Assembly: GCA_964386525.1 (NCBI GenBank) | Contig: CAYLSO010000222.1 | Location: 1-5,953 of the forward strand | DNA from: CAYLSO01 sp964386525 | GTDB taxonomy: Bacteria > Eisenbacteria > RBG-16-71-46 > DASYSL01 | Length of the DNA: 5,953 nucleotides | Direction of reading: 5' to 3' | Shown: piece by piece, positions 1-5,953 of the stretch | How the letters are laid out: each line of letters opens with the position of its first letter | Numbering within the stretch: the stretch's first letter is position 1 | Position numbers and translations under genes: made by a program | The notes under the pieces: generated by a model | The model's database searches: none | What the model saw: the letters and a program-made list of their open reading frames with translations, nothing else | What the model was told of the DNA's origin: nothing

Positions 1-1580
1 TGCCGCGCCACCCGCTGGTCCCCGACCGGGCGCGCGGCGACCTGGCGATGGCCCTGCTGCTCGACGACGGCGAGGACGACGCCCTGGCGCGCGTCGCCCC
101 GCCGCACGTGCTCGACGACCTGCAGGTGCTGCGCCGGCGGCTCGACGCCGCCGACCCCGAATGGCGCGCCCACGAGATCGAGGGCCGCTACGAGCGCATC
201 TCCGAGATCCTGGCGCGCGCTGTGGCCGCACCAGGAGGGGCGCGAGACCGCGCCACCCAGCGCATCGACCGGGTGCTCACCCACCGCGTCTTCGGGCCGG
301 CGATCTTCCTCGTCCTCATGGGTGCGATCTTCCAGTCGGTCTTCGCGTGGGCGCAGCCGGCCATGGACGCCATCGACCTCCTCGTCCACCAGACCGGCGG
401 GCTGGTCGGCAGGCTGCTGCCGCCGGGGCCGCTGCACTCGCTGGTCGTCGACGGCATCATCGCCGGCGTCGGCACCACCGTGACCTTCGTGCCGCAGATC
501 GCCGTGCTGTTCTTCTTCATCGCCCTGCTCGAGGACAGCGGCTACATGGCGCGCGCCGCCTTCATCATGGACCGGCTGATGGCCAAGGTGGGACTGTCGG
601 GGCGCGCCTTCATCCCGCTGCTCTCGTCGTTCGCCTGCGCCATCCCGGGCATCATGGCGACCCGCACCATCGACAACCGCCGCGACCGGCTGACCACCAT
701 CATCATCGCGCCGTTCATGTCGTGCAGCGCGCGCCTGCCGGTCTACGCCATGCTCATCGGCGCCTTCGTGCCCAACCGCTGGGTGGGATTCGTGACCCTG
801 CCCGGCATCACCCTCTTCGCGATGTACTTCCTCGGCATCGTCGCGGCGGTCAGCGTGGCCTGGCTGCTCAAGCGCTCGCTCTTGCGCGGCGGCAAGCCGC
901 TCTACGTGATGGAGTTGCCGCCCTACCGCCGGCCGGCGTGGCGCTCGATCCTGTTGACCGTGCGCGACCGCTCGCTGCTCTTCCTGCGCAAGGCCGGCAC
1001 GGTGATCCTGGGCGTGTCCATCGTGCTGTGGTTCCTCGCCTCCTATCCGCGCAGCGGGGCGGAGACCGACGCGCTGCGGACGCAGCTCGGCGCGGCCCAG
1101 GCGGCGGGGGACGCGGCCCAGGCGAAGGTCCTCGAGGGCGACCTGGCGGGCGCCACCCTGCGCAACTCCTTCGCCGGGCAGGTCGGGCGGGCGCTCGAGC
1201 CGGTCATCGCGCCGCTCGGCTTCGACTGGCGCATCGGCATCGGACTGGTGACCTCGTTCGCGGCGCGCGAGGTGATGGTCTCGACCATGGCCACCGTCTT
1301 CAACCTCGGCGACGCCGACGAGGCGCCGGTGTCGCTGCGCAGGACGCTGCGCACCGCCGTCGACCCGGCCACCGGGGCGCGGGCCTACACGCCGCTGGTC
1401 GGCATCACTCTGATGGTCTTCTTCGTGCTGGCCTGCCAGTGCATGTCCACGCTGGCGGTGGCGCGCCGCGAGACCAACTCGTGGCGCTGGCCTCTGTTCA
1501 TGCTGCTCATGATGAACGCGCTCGCCTGGGCGGTGTCCTTCGCCGTCTACCGGGGCGGGCGGTTCCTGGGCTTCGGGTAG
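1..1580 (+). CDS. feoB: Ferrous iron transport protein B, C-terminal membrane part (5'-truncated by window edge)
   Basis: FeoB is the inner-membrane Fe2+ importer, with an N-terminal GTPase domain and a membrane domain carrying two Gate regions. The frame is open from nt 3 with no start needed, so the ATG at nt 48 is internal; the G domain (roughly the first 200-250 residues of the family) lies before the window. Counting from Met48: a charged helical linker at 1-75; first conserved membrane entry with AQPAMDAID at 102-110; first Gate region with VGTTVTFVPQ at 141-150, LEDSGYMARAAF at 161-172 and the Cys-containing SFACAIPGIMATRTI at 194-208; a second conserved Cys in MSCSARLPVY at 224-233; EPVIAPLGFDWR at 384-395; second Gate with AAREVMVSTMATVF at 405-418; and CQCMSTLAVARRET at 463-476. 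About nine hydrophobic segments are visible. Residues 337-372 form an Ala/Gln-rich hydrophilic loop. The stop TAG at 1578-1580 is 9 bp before the next gene. Identity is very secure. Confidence 0.97.
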   Translation, partial: PRHPLVPDRARGDLAMALLLDDGEDDALARVAPPHVLDDLQVLRRRLDAADPEWRAHEIEGRYERISEILARAVAAPGGARDRATQRIDRVLTHRVFGPAIFLVLMGAIFQSVFAWAQPAMDAIDLLVHQTGGLVGRLLPPGPLHSLVVDGIIAGVGTTVTFVPQIAVLFFFIALLEDSGYMARAAFIMDRLMAKVGLSGRAFIPLLSSFACAIPGIMATRTIDNRRDRLTTIIIAPFMSCSARLPVYAMLIGAFVPNRWVGFVTLPGITLFAMYFLGIVAAVSVAWLLKRSLLRGGKPLYVMELPPYRRPAWRSILLTVRDRSLLFLRKAGTVILGVSIVLWFLASYPRSGAETDALRTQLGAAQAAGDAAQAKVLEGDLAGATLRNSFAGQVGRALEPVIAPLGFDWRIGIGLVTSFAAREVMVSTMATVFNLGDADEAPVSLRRTLRTAVDPATGARAYTPLVGITLMVFFVLACQCMSTLAVARRETNSWRWPLFMLLMMNALAWAVSFAVYRGGRFLGFG

Positions 1581-1589
1581 GGAGGGGCG

Positions 1590-1778
1590 GTGTCCGGTCT
1601 CGGGTGGCAGGACGCGGTGGCGGCGGTCACAGCGCTGGCGGCGCTGGCGTGGCTGGCGCGCGGCTGGTGGCGGCGCCGGCGCGGCGCGGGCCGCTTGTGC
1701 GACGCCTGCCCGGTGAACGATCCCGACCACCCGGACGCGTGGCACTCGCCGCGGGTGACGCGGCCGAAGCAGCGCTAG
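1590..1778 (+). CDS. Small FeoB-associated Cys-rich membrane protein
   Basis: This encodes 62 residues from a GTG start, with a GGAGGGG ribosome binding site at 1581-1587. The protein has one hydrophobic segment (about residues 8-24), then the basic stretch WWRRRRG, then a CDACP motif with Cys37 and Cys40. That is the layout of the FeoB-associated Cys-rich membrane proteins (one N-terminal helix, basic stop-transfer, CxxC tail), which are usually 45-70 residues long and encoded directly after feoB. The positively charged segment after the helix predicts that the CxxC tail is cytoplasmic, where it could bind iron or another metal near the FeoB pore; that role is inferred. The C-terminal tail (NDPDHPDAWHSP) has two His and four Asp and could add metal ligands. 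The family has more cysteines in many members, so the assignment rests on position, helix and CxxC together. Confidence 0.78.
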   Translation: MSGLGWQDAVAAVTALAALAWLARGWWRRRRGAGRLCDACPVNDPDHPDAWHSPRVTRPKQR

Positions 1779-1779
1779 C

Positions 1780-2613
1780 GTGACCGGCGCGCCCGAGCGC
1801 GGCGCGGCGGGCGGAGCGGCCCCGCGCGGCCCGGCGTCGCTGCGGCGCGTCGTCGTCCCCGCCGAGCACGGCAGCTGGGCGTTCCTCGGCGAGCCGATCC
1901 TGCTCGGCCTTCTCGTCGCTCCGTCGGCCGCCGGCTTTCTCTTGGCGTCCGCCGCCCTCGCCGGCTTCCTCGCCCGCCGACCGCTGCGAATCGTCGTCTC
2001 CGATCGCCGGTCGAAGGAGCGCTTTCCCCGCACCGCGGTGGCGGAGCACGCGTTCTTGTTCTTCGCCCTGGTCGGCGCCGCGGCCCTCGGCGGTGCGTTC
2101 TGCCTGGCGCGCGGGCCGGTGCTGGTCGCGCTCGCCGCGGCCGCGCCGCTGGGGGCGGTGGCGCTCGGGCTCGACCTCGACCGCCGCTCGCGCGAGGCGG
2201 CGGCGGAGGTGACGGCGGCTCTCGCCCTCGGGAGCGTGTCCACGGCGATCGCGCTGGCGGCGGGCTGGCCTGCCGCGCCGGCTTTCGCCCTGTGGGGCGT
2301 GCTGGCCGCGCGGGCCGTGCCCACCATCACCTATGTCAGGGCGCGGCTGCGGCTCGACAAGGGGCACCCGGCGCGGGTGTCCGGGGCAGTGGCGCTGCAT
2401 CTGCCGGCGGTCGCCGCCGTTGCGGGGCTGGCGGCGGCGGGGCTGACGTCCTGGCTGGCAGTGATCGCGATCGCGATCCTCGCCGCGCGGGCGGCGTACG
2501 GCCTCTCCCCGGCCCGGCCGCGCCTGACCACGCTGCAACTCGGTCTCAGCGAAGTCGGCTTTGGGCTGGCGACGGTCCTCTCCGTCTGGCTGGGGCGGGT
2601 ATCGCGCTTCTAA
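1780..2613 (+). CDS. YwiC-like family integral membrane protein
   Basis: This encodes 277 residues with about eight or nine hydrophobic segments, so it is an inner-membrane protein. The YwiC-like signature is visible: VPAEHGSWAF at residues 26-35 close to the N-terminus, ARRPLR at 65-70, the charged DLDRRSREAAAEV at 132-144 between membrane segments, and YVRARLRL at 185-192 after the sixth or so. The family was named from Bacillus subtilis YwiC, whose gene lies in the nitrate-respiration/fnr region; no biochemical activity is established as far as I know. The GTG start is one base after the TAG of the Cys-rich gene, with no clear Shine-Dalgarno, so translation is probably coupled. The first 20 residues are Gly/Ala/Pro-rich and poorly constrained, so a later start near the conserved LRRVVVPAEHG is possible. 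Position after feoB suggests a link to anaerobic or iron metabolism (inference). Confidence 0.82.
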   Translation: MTGAPERGAAGGAAPRGPASLRRVVVPAEHGSWAFLGEPILLGLLVAPSAAGFLLASAALAGFLARRPLRIVVSDRRSKERFPRTAVAEHAFLFFALVGAAALGGAFCLARGPVLVALAAAAPLGAVALGLDLDRRSREAAAEVTAALALGSVSTAIALAAGWPAAPAFALWGVLAARAVPTITYVRARLRLDKGHPARVSGAVALHLPAVAAVAGLAAAGLTSWLAVIAIAILAARAAYGLSPARPRLTTLQLGLSEVGFGLATVLSVWLGRVSRF

Positions 2614-2629
2614 ACCTGCGAGAGCTTCG

Positions 2630-2658
2630 TTCCCTCGCCACGACCGCGGTGCTATCCT
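2630..2658 (+). promoter_or_regulatory. Candidate sigma70-type promoter for the secreted repeat protein
   Basis: A TATCCT hexamer at 2653-2658 is preceded by TTCCCT at 2630-2635 with a 17-bp spacer. The -10 is acceptable, the -35 is weak. Transcription would start near 2665 and leave a leader of about 95 nt. It lies in the only notable non-coding stretch of the window (2614-2759), which is also locally less GC-rich. No T-tract terminator for the iron unit was found before it, so read-through from upstream is possible. Confidence 0.35.
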
Positions 2659-2746
2659 CTTTCTTAAGTACACCATCCTCCTGTTGTGTGCCTTCGCCTC
2701 GCCGGGCCGCACCCACCACGGCGCCGGCGGCGTGTACTCGCTGCCC

Positions 2747-2759
2747 GGAGGGTACCTCC
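2747..2759 (+). promoter_or_regulatory. Shine-Dalgarno inside a perfect start-codon-proximal hairpin
   Basis: GGAGG (2747-2751) is followed by the three bases GTA and then CCTCC (2755-2759), and the ATG begins at 2760. The GGAGGG core ends 7 nt before the ATG, ideal spacing for a ribosome binding site, which fixes the start of the large gene. The same bases form a 5-bp, all-complementary inverted repeat with a 3-nt loop, so the site could fold on itself. The site itself is secure; regulation by the hairpin is inferred. Confidence 0.7.
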
Positions 2760-2879
2760 ATGTCGCCCCGCGCCCGGTTGCCGCGCCGCGTCGCCGCGGC
2801 CGCGCTGTCTCCCGCCCGCTTGCGCCTACCGCTCGCCGCGCTCCTGCTCGCCACGGTCCTCGTGTCGCCCGCCGTCGCC
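2760..2879 (+). other. Signal peptide of the large secreted protein
   Basis: Residues 1-40 hold a long basic n-region (Arg at 4, 6, 9, 10, 20 and 22), a hydrophobic core LPLAALLLATVLV at 23-35 and the AxA site A38-V39-A40, giving predicted cleavage before Ala41. The n-region is longer than usual, but no better internal ATG or GTG start is present. There is no lipobox Cys, so this looks like a Sec/signal peptidase I substrate. Confidence 0.85.
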
Positions 2880-5800
2880 GCCTTCGGCCTGATCTCCGAC
2901 GTGTGCTACACGACCACGCCGGTGCCCGCGTGGTACCAGTGGTTCCAGACCACCAACCAGTGGATGGGCGTCGCCGTCGGACCGCATCTCCATCCCAGCT
3001 ACTCCACCTACCTCGGCGTCCACACCTCCGAGGGCGGGGCGCAAGTGTACTCGTCGGAGATCCCGCACGAGACCAACCTGCTCGTCCGCCGCCACACCGA
3101 GGGCGGCCTGGCGGGCTGGGCCCAGGTCTACGCGGCGGGTCCGGGCGGCTACGCGTACTCGGTCCTCTGGGACGACGGCCAGGGGGCGCTCACCCTGCCG
3201 GCGGCGCAGTGGAAGAACTACGGCGGGCTGGCGGGGGAGTGCGGTGTGATGCGGGTCTGGGACCTGGCGCTGACCGCCGGGCACACCTACGCGTTCCGGG
3301 TCAGCACCACGGAGGCCGCCGACGACGTGCGCACGGCGTTGCTGCTCTCCGGCGGGCAGGGCGGCTGGCTCGGCCGCGCCGACGCGATCTTCGAGCAGCC
3401 GGCCGGCACCGACACCACGCGGGCGCCGTACACCTACACCCCCACGTCGACCGGGACCCACGCCTTCGTGGTGTTCAACAACACGCTGCTCACCGCCGGC
3501 GGCCGCTACAAGGTCGAGGTCTGGGACCAGGGCGCCGCCGCCAAGCCCAACCTGGTCATCGACCACATCGAGCCCGACCACGCCACCGCGGGCACGCCGG
3601 TCACCGCCACCGTCTACATCCGCAACACCGGCGCGGCCAACGCCGCCTCCTCCGATACGCGGGTGAGCCTCGACGGCACGGTGAAGTGCGCGCTGGTGAC
3701 CACCGCGGCCATCCCGGCCGGCGGCACCACCTCCATCACCTGCGCGCTGGGCTCGCTGAGCGTCGGCAGCCGGGGCGTGGAGGCGTGCGCCGACGCCGAC
3801 AACGAAGTGGACGAGGGGGTCGCCGGCGAGACCGACAACTGCCGGACCGAGTACATCTCCGTGGGGGCGCCCGACCTCGTGGTCACCGGCCTCTCGCCCA
3901 CGTGGGCGCCGGCGAACCAGGCGCTCACCGTCACCGTCACCGTCAAGAACCAGGGCGGCGCCGCGGCGGGGGCCTCGGCCACGCGCCTGCGGTTCGACGG
4001 GGTGACCAAGTGCGCCGCCGTCAGCACGCCGGCGCTCGCCGCCGGGGCCACCGCCTCGGTGACCTGTGGAGTGGGCACCCTGGCGGCCGGCACGCACACG
4101 CTCGAGGCCGTCGCCGACATCAACGGACAGGTGGCCGAGAGCGAGGAGGGCAACAACACCAAGACCGGCTCCGTGGTCGGGTTCCTCCCCGACCTGCACG
4201 TCAACGGCATCATGCCCGACGAGGAGCCGGCGGGGACGGACGTGACCGTCTACGTCCAGGTCCGCAACGCCGGCTACGTGCCGGCCGGGGCCAGCCAGAC
4301 CCGCGTGCGCCTGGACGGCGGCACCGTCTGCGCCGCGCTCCCCGTCGGTGCCCTCGACGCCGGGTCGTCGACGATCGTCTCCTGCCACCTGGGCGTGCTG
4401 CCGATCGGCGAGCACCTGGTCGAGGCGTGCGCCGACATCGGGGGGGCGGTGGTCGAGGGCATCGAGGACAACAACTGCGTCACCGAGACGGTGACCATCG
4501 TCGGCCCCGACCTGGTCGTGACCGGGATCGACCCGCGCTACGGCAGGGCCGGGGAGGCGATGATCATCGACATCACGATCCACAACCAGGGGGCGGCCGC
4601 GACGGCGGCCAGCGCGACGCGGGTGAAGGTGGAAGGGGTCACGAAGTGCAACGCCATCAGCACGCCGGCCATCCCGGCCGGCGGCTCCGCCGTCGTGCAG
4701 TGCGACCTCGGCAGCTACCCGCCCGGCATCTACGACCTCGAGCTGATCGCCGACGTCAACGGCCAGGTCGCCGAGTCGAACGAGACGAACAACACCCGCC
4801 TGGACGACATGAAGATCGCCCCCAGCGTGACCTGGACCGTGAACCCGCAGGGCACCGGGGATTACCCGACCATCCAGGCGGCCATCGACGCGGCGAGCGA
4901 CGGGACGGTCATCGGGCTCGCCGACGGCTTCTTCGACGGTCCCGGCAACATCGACCTGGACTACCTGGGCAAGCGCATCACCATCCTGTCGATCAGCGGC
5001 CGCCGCTCGGAGTGCGTCATCGCCGTGAAAGCCAACAATTCGAACCGACACCGGGCCTTCTTCTTCCACCACGGGGAAGACTCGCTGTCCGTCCTGCAGG
5101 GCGTGACCGTCGCCGGCGGGTACATGGACAAGGGCGGGACCATCTACTGCTACGCCAGCTCGCCGCGGCTCGTGAACTGCGAGATCGCCGAGGGCTACGC
5201 CACCGACGCCGGGGGGGCCATCGCCTGCGAGGAGACCGCCTCGCCGATCCTGGAGGACTGCCTGATCACCGACTCCGACGCCGGCCAGAGCGGCGGCGGG
5301 CTGTACTGCTGGTATCAGTGCTCGCCACGCCTGCGGGGCACCACCATCTCGCTGTGCACGGCCGGGGCGCGCGGCGGCGGCGCGCTGTTCCTCGACGAGA
5401 GTTCCCCGATCCTGACCAACTGCACGTTCGCCAGCAACCACGGCGGCACCGGGGGCGCGGCGATGTTCCAGAATTCCCCGGCGACGCTGACCGGCTGCTA
5501 CTTCCTCGACAACAGCGCCGCGCGCGGTGGGGCCCTGGCGTTCGGCTCACCGGTGGCGTACGCGGTCGCCGGCGCCACCTTCGCCGGCAACAGCGCCACG
5601 ATCCTCGGGAGCGATCTCTACCTACAGAGCGCCGCGTCGCCGAGCGTGCAGACGTCCATCCTGGCCTTCGGCAGCGGGCGGCCGGCGGTGGAGCGGGAGG
5701 CGGGCGACACCGGCAGCAACCCGGTATTCTCCTGCTGCGATCTCCACGGCAACCCCGCGGGCAACTGGAGCGGCTTCCTGGCCGGACAGCTCGGGGTCCG

Positions 5801-5953
5801 GAACAACTTCAGCGCCGACCCGTTGTTCTGCGACCGCGCCAACGGCAGCTATCTGCTCAGCGGGGATTCGCCGTGCGCCGCGTCCAACAACGCCGCCTGC
5901 GGCCAGCTGGGCCGCTTCCCGGTGGCGTGCCACTACGTGCACATCGTGCGGGC
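2760..5953 (+). CDS. Large secreted CARDB-repeat / beta-helix protein (3'-truncated by window edge)
   Basis: The frame stays open from ATG 2760 to the window end: 1064 complete codons plus two bases, no stop. The start has a strong ribosome binding site and leads into a signal peptide. Layout by residue: signal peptide 1-40; unassigned Trp/Tyr-rich domain about 42-166; domain resembling the bacterial pre-peptidase C-terminal (PPC) fold about 167-256; four CARDB Ig-like repeats 263-370, 371-476, 477-582 and 583-687; pectate-lyase-type beta-helix from about 690, opening with GDYPTIQAAIDAASDGTVI and carrying Gly-rich coils at about 792-955; closing element with DPLFCD at 1020-1025, then SGDSPCA and CGQLG. 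The protein is exported and probably anchored at or released from the cell surface. CARDB domains are thought to act in adhesion or as spacers, and the helix may bind or cleave polysaccharide. No catalytic residues could be assigned, so a structural or adhesive role is as likely as an enzymatic one. Beta-helix proteins of this style often end in a C-terminal sorting domain, which would lie outside the window. Confidence 0.9.
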   Translation, partial: MSPRARLPRRVAAAALSPARLRLPLAALLLATVLVSPAVAAFGLISDVCYTTTPVPAWYQWFQTTNQWMGVAVGPHLHPSYSTYLGVHTSEGGAQVYSSEIPHETNLLVRRHTEGGLAGWAQVYAAGPGGYAYSVLWDDGQGALTLPAAQWKNYGGLAGECGVMRVWDLALTAGHTYAFRVSTTEAADDVRTALLLSGGQGGWLGRADAIFEQPAGTDTTRAPYTYTPTSTGTHAFVVFNNTLLTAGGRYKVEVWDQGAAAKPNLVIDHIEPDHATAGTPVTATVYIRNTGAANAASSDTRVSLDGTVKCALVTTAAIPAGGTTSITCALGSLSVGSRGVEACADADNEVDEGVAGETDNCRTEYISVGAPDLVVTGLSPTWAPANQALTVTVTVKNQGGAAAGASATRLRFDGVTKCAAVSTPALAAGATASVTCGVGTLAAGTHTLEAVADINGQVAESEEGNNTKTGSVVGFLPDLHVNGIMPDEEPAGTDVTVYVQVRNAGYVPAGASQTRVRLDGGTVCAALPVGALDAGSSTIVSCHLGVLPIGEHLVEACADIGGAVVEGIEDNNCVTETVTIVGPDLVVTGIDPRYGRAGEAMIIDITIHNQGAAATAASATRVKVEGVTKCNAISTPAIPAGGSAVVQCDLGSYPPGIYDLELIADVNGQVAESNETNNTRLDDMKIAPSVTWTVNPQGTGDYPTIQAAIDAASDGTVIGLADGFFDGPGNIDLDYLGKRITILSISGRRSECVIAVKANNSNRHRAFFFHHGEDSLSVLQGVTVAGGYMDKGGTIYCYASSPRLVNCEIAEGYATDAGGAIACEETASPILEDCLITDSDAGQSGGGLYCWYQCSPRLRGTTISLCTAGARGGGALFLDESSPILTNCTFASNHGGTGGAAMFQNSPATLTGCYFLDNSAARGGALAFGSPVAYAVAGATFAGNSATILGSDLYLQSAASPSVQTSILAFGSGRPAVEREAGDTGSNPVFSCCDLHGNPAGNWSGFLAGQLGVRNNFSADPLFCDRANGSYLLSGDSPCAASNNAACGQLGRFPVACHYVHIVR
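3546..4820 (+). repeat. Four tandem CARDB Ig-like repeats (A-B-A-B)
   Basis: Four units of 105-108 residues start at nt 3546, 3870, 4188 and 4506, each opening with P(N/D)L. Each has a mid-domain N(T/Q/A)G turn, a basic-hydrophobic strand ending in a short Gly turn and Cys, a second Cys 18 residues later, and a closing acidic E..(D/N)N turn typical of CARDB (cell adhesion related domain found in bacteria). Units 1 and 3 have an extra Cys pair (EACAD and DNC/NNC). Units 2 and 4 instead share NQG..A...ASATR, VTKC and NGQVAES. The repeats are diverged at DNA level, so the expansion is old. Likely role: a rigid stalk between the N-terminal domains and the beta-helix. Confidence 0.85.
5133..5627 (+). 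repeat. Beta-helix coils with Pmp-like GGA / FxxN motifs
   Basis: Six coils of about 25-28 residues each begin with a Gly-rich turn (GGTIY, GGAIA, GGGLY, GGALF, GAAMF, GALAF), followed in most by a SP turn, a strand, a Cys and another strand. FASN, FLDN and FAGN at residues 890, 915 and 941 match the FxxN motif of chlamydial polymorphic outer-membrane protein repeats, paired with GGA(L/I). Together with the upstream PTIQAAIDAA entry this supports a right-handed parallel beta-helix. Function from this fold alone is not assignable. Confidence 0.8.

Noticed and set aside
161..1783. Long + strand frame overlapping feoB in another phase (540 codons)
   Set aside because: The product is Arg/His/Ala-rich without membrane segments; the overlapping frame is unmistakable FeoB.
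2463..2478. 16-base palindrome of GATCGC units inside the YwiC-like gene
   Set aside because: It encodes alternating Ile-Ala in a membrane helix; the palindrome follows from the ATC and GCG codons, with no sign of a separate function.
2618..2638. Inverted repeat GCGAG/CTCGC after the YwiC-like gene as a terminator
   Set aside because: Only 5 bp with an 11-nt loop and no following T-tract.
1627..2712. Minus-strand frame opposite the YwiC-like gene (361 codons)
   Set aside because: It is Arg/Gly/Gln/Glu-rich low-complexity sequence mirrored from GC-rich coding sequence; the + strand encodes a recognisable membrane family.
2760..2880. Twin-arginine (Tat) signal because of Arg9-Arg10
   Set aside because: The residues around the pair lack the usual S/T before and F-L-K after, and the hydrophobic core is 12 residues further on, so Sec export is more likely.
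2686..2892. Possible small upstream gene (GTG start, 68 codons) overlapping the start of the secreted protein
   Set aside because: Arg/Pro/Cys/Ser composition, no ribosome binding site, and it overlaps the signal peptide region in another frame.
3927..3944. Three tandem ACCGTC hexamers in CARDB unit 2
   Set aside because: They encode a Thr-Val alternating beta strand; too short to call a functional repeat.
2826..5441. Long minus-strand open frame (871 codons) opposite the secreted protein gene
   Set aside because: Its product is dominated by Arg, Gly, Ala, Val, Asp and His without domain pattern, while the + frame gives a signal peptide, CARDB repeats and beta-helix. Long antisense frames are expected at this GC content.

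Overview
The window is very GC-rich and reads entirely on the + strand. It holds two units: the tail of a compact ferrous-iron transport cluster (nt 1-2613), and, after a 146-bp gap with a plausible promoter, the first 3.2 kb of one very large secreted repeat protein (nt 2760 to the window end). No RNA genes, mobile elements, CRISPR arrays or integration signs were seen.

Iron unit: the C-terminal membrane part of FeoB (its GTPase domain lies before nt 1) is followed after 9 bp by a 62-residue one-helix protein with a CxxC motif that fits the FeoB-associated Cys-rich family. One base later comes a polytopic membrane protein of the YwiC-like family. The tight spacing (9 bp and 1 bp) and GTG starts indicate one transcript with coupled translation. 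FeoB imports Fe2+. The small Cys protein probably assists it at the membrane. The role of the YwiC-like protein is unknown.

Secreted protein: an open frame runs from ATG 2760 without a stop to the window edge (1064 complete codons). It encodes a signal peptide, an unassigned N-terminal domain, a PPC-like beta-sandwich, four CARDB Ig-like repeats, and a pectate-lyase-type beta-helix with Pmp-like FxxN/GGA coils. The four CARDB repeats alternate in cysteine pattern (4-2-4-2), which suggests that a two-domain block was duplicated. The Shine-Dalgarno sequence is one arm of a perfect 5-bp hairpin that abuts the start codon.

Organism: probably a high-GC Gram-negative bacterium. The beta-helix ending with a DPLFC...SPC...CG pattern resembles secreted proteins common in the FCB superphylum and neighbouring metagenomic lineages (Eisenbacteria, Krumholzibacteriota and similar). 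This placement is inferred from protein style alone. I did not find a clearly new defence or mobile system. The most noteworthy items are the repeat architecture, the hairpin over the ribosome binding site, and the FeoB/Cys-protein/YwiC grouping.
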